From Woeseia sp. (lineage in GTDB: Bacteria; Pseudomonadota; Gammaproteobacteria; Steroidobacterales; Woeseiaceae): a stretch of DNA of 13,996 bases. Where the stretch lies: NCBI GenBank assembly GCA_018701055.1, contig JABIUH010000336.1:1-13996 (forward strand), in the 5' to 3' direction. This document shows, piece after piece, positions 13,025 through 13,996 of this stretch (within the stretch, counting starts at the first letter, position 1; each line of letters starts with the position of its first letter). A program made the translations under genes and the position numbers. A model generated the notes under the pieces. That model was not told where the DNA came from. It searched no databases and worked only from the letters and a program-made list of their open reading frames with translations.

Positions 13025-13996
13025 AAAACTCAAAAAATTTGCAATTTGATGCGCAACGTAAATCGTTATATTCGCTATTTTTCGCAGTAGTTGTAGCCAT
13101 CGGTTTGACGGTCACACCTAATGTTGTAGGTGCCCAGGCGCCATTCGACCACTTCAGTACTGGCTTTGTTCTCGACGGTGCCCATGCGAATGTAGCCTGT
13201 GAGGGCTGTCACGCCGACGCTACCTTTAGTGCTACACAATCCAGTTGTAATTCCTGTCATTCGCAGGGAGGGCTAGTAAGGGCGTCGTTCAAACCGGCGG
13301 ATCACGTTTTGACTTCCGGCGAATGTTCAGATTGTCACATTACGGCGAGCTGGACCGCGGTGTCCTTTGTAGATCACACCTCAATCTTTGGAAGTTGTGC
13401 GAGTTGCCACAATGGCATTCAAGCACCTGGTAAGACCTTTGATCACATTGCGTCCAGTGACCAGTGCGATGATTGCCACAGTTCTTCCGGTTGGCTACCG
13501 GCAGTATTCGATCACTCTGACGTTTTTGGAAATTGCGTAAGCTGCCATAACGGCACAACCGCAACTGGGAAGAACGCGACTCATATTACCACGGGAAATA
13601 CTTGCGATAATTGCCACATCACGGCAGCTTGGACGCCGGCGAATTTTGATCATGTGAATATCACCGGAAATTGCGCTTCCTGTCACAACGGCACGGATGC
13701 AACCGGTAAAAACCCGACCCATGTTCAAACGACAAATGTGTGTGAAGACTGCCATTCAACGAATATTTGGGTGCCAGTGGTTAGAGTCGATCACACACAG
13801 GTCCTAGGCTCGTGTGCGACTTGCCATGATGGTGTTACGGCTACGGGTAAACATCCGGCCCACATCAACAGTGGGAACAATTGCGATGATTGTCACAGTA
13901 CAGTTGCCTGGACGCCGGCGAATTTTGATCATGTGAATATCACCGGAAATTGCGCTTCCTGTCACAACGGCACGGATGCAACCGGTAAAAACCCGA
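13021..13996 (+). CDS. Second multiheme c-type cytochrome, at least 12 hemes, cut by the window edge
   Basis: 325 codons are visible. A signal peptide (LYSLFFAVVVAIGLTV) ends near GAQA-PF. The mature protein begins with one three-heme module like those of the upstream cytochrome (PFDHFSTGFVLDGAHANVAC, then CNSCH and CSDCH), and then changes to shorter two-heme repeats of about 46 residues: (F/V)DH...G(N/S)C(A/V)(S/T)CHNG...A(T/P)GK...H...CxxCH...W.P. Twelve CXXCH motifs occur (Cys60, 76, 102, 126, 149, 172, 195, 218, 241, 265, 288, 311), each matched by an additional His. The gene starts inside the stop of the previous one (ATGA), so the two are translated together. The C-terminus and total heme count are unknown. 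Repeats contain an exact 88-base duplication. The role is inferred to be long-range electron conduction with the 21-heme partner. Confidence 0.9.
   Translation, partial: MKNSKNLQFDAQRKSLYSLFFAVVVAIGLTVTPNVVGAQAPFDHFSTGFVLDGAHANVACEGCHADATFSATQSSCNSCHSQGGLVRASFKPADHVLTSGECSDCHITASWTAVSFVDHTSIFGSCASCHNGIQAPGKTFDHIASSDQCDDCHSSSGWLPAVFDHSDVFGNCVSCHNGTTATGKNATHITTGNTCDNCHITAAWTPANFDHVNITGNCASCHNGTDATGKNPTHVQTTNVCEDCHSTNIWVPVVRVDHTQVLGSCATCHDGVTATGKHPAHINSGNNCDDCHSTVAWTPANFDHVNITGNCASCHNGTDATGKNP
13630..13717 (+). repeat. 88-base exact repeat, copy 1 (coding, cytochrome repeat)
   Basis: This segment, starting TGGACGCCGGCG, is identical base for base to 13909-13996. It encodes WTPANFDHVNITGNCASCHN and the following GTDATGKNP of a two-heme unit. 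The period is 279 bases, i.e. 93 codons or two units, so the frame is preserved. Flanking units are much less similar, which indicates recent duplication or gene conversion. Confidence 0.95.
13909..13996 (+). repeat. 88-base exact repeat, copy 2 (runs to the window edge)
   Basis: Second copy of the segment at 13630-13717. Identity continues to the last base of the window, so the true repeat may be longer. Confidence 0.95.

Noticed and set aside
13500..13996. Regularly spaced repeats that could suggest a CRISPR array
   Set aside because: The repeats are in frame, vary in sequence and encode heme-binding units; they are tandem protein repeats.

Overview
The window looks like an accessory region from a proteobacterial, most likely gammaproteobacterial, genome of moderate GC content. 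That placement rests on a CcmI-type (System I) cytochrome c maturation protein, a typical low-specificity threonine aldolase, an IS3-family insertion sequence end and exported multiheme cytochromes with Sec signal peptides. It is inference; the window holds no rRNA or other phylogenetic marker.

Left part (1-6054): a mixed set of small-molecule and envelope genes. The window opens inside an IS3-type element (orfA start on the minus strand, terminal inverted repeat ending near 141). Two exported proteins follow on the plus strand: an SMP-30/NHL-like beta-propeller and an alpha/beta-hydrolase lipoprotein. Next is a 570-base gene-poor stretch rich in hairpins, including a copy of a widespread palindromic repeat. 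A tight pair comes after it: a SnoaL/NTF2-like protein and a small EamA-type transporter gene that overlap by ATGA, the second interrupted by one in-frame TAA. On the minus strand lie a threonine aldolase (ltaE) and a five-helix membrane protein. A second, exported NTF2-like protein points away from ltaE.

Middle (6055-7583): a weakly coding stretch in which possible coding signals jump between frames (6390-6846), then a membrane-anchored TPR protein with a strong ribosome binding site.

Right part (7636-13996): a two-armed redox locus around a 370-base divergent control region (9302-9671). Leftward is a membrane-anchored flavoprotein with two N-terminal [4Fe-4S] motifs, one with His replacing a Cys, plus a small downstream protein. 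Rightward is an overlapping or tightly packed run: a CcmI-like TPR protein, a His-rich membrane protein resembling a b-type cytochrome, a 21-heme acidic periplasmic cytochrome built of three-heme repeats, and a second multiheme cytochrome with at least 12 hemes that runs off the window. The simplest reading, by inference, is an electron-transfer module. NAD(P)H electrons enter the membrane-anchored Fe-S flavoprotein, cross the membrane through the His-rich protein and pass into very long heme chains in the periplasm, with a dedicated CcmI-like factor helping to load heme. I do not recognise this set as a named system.
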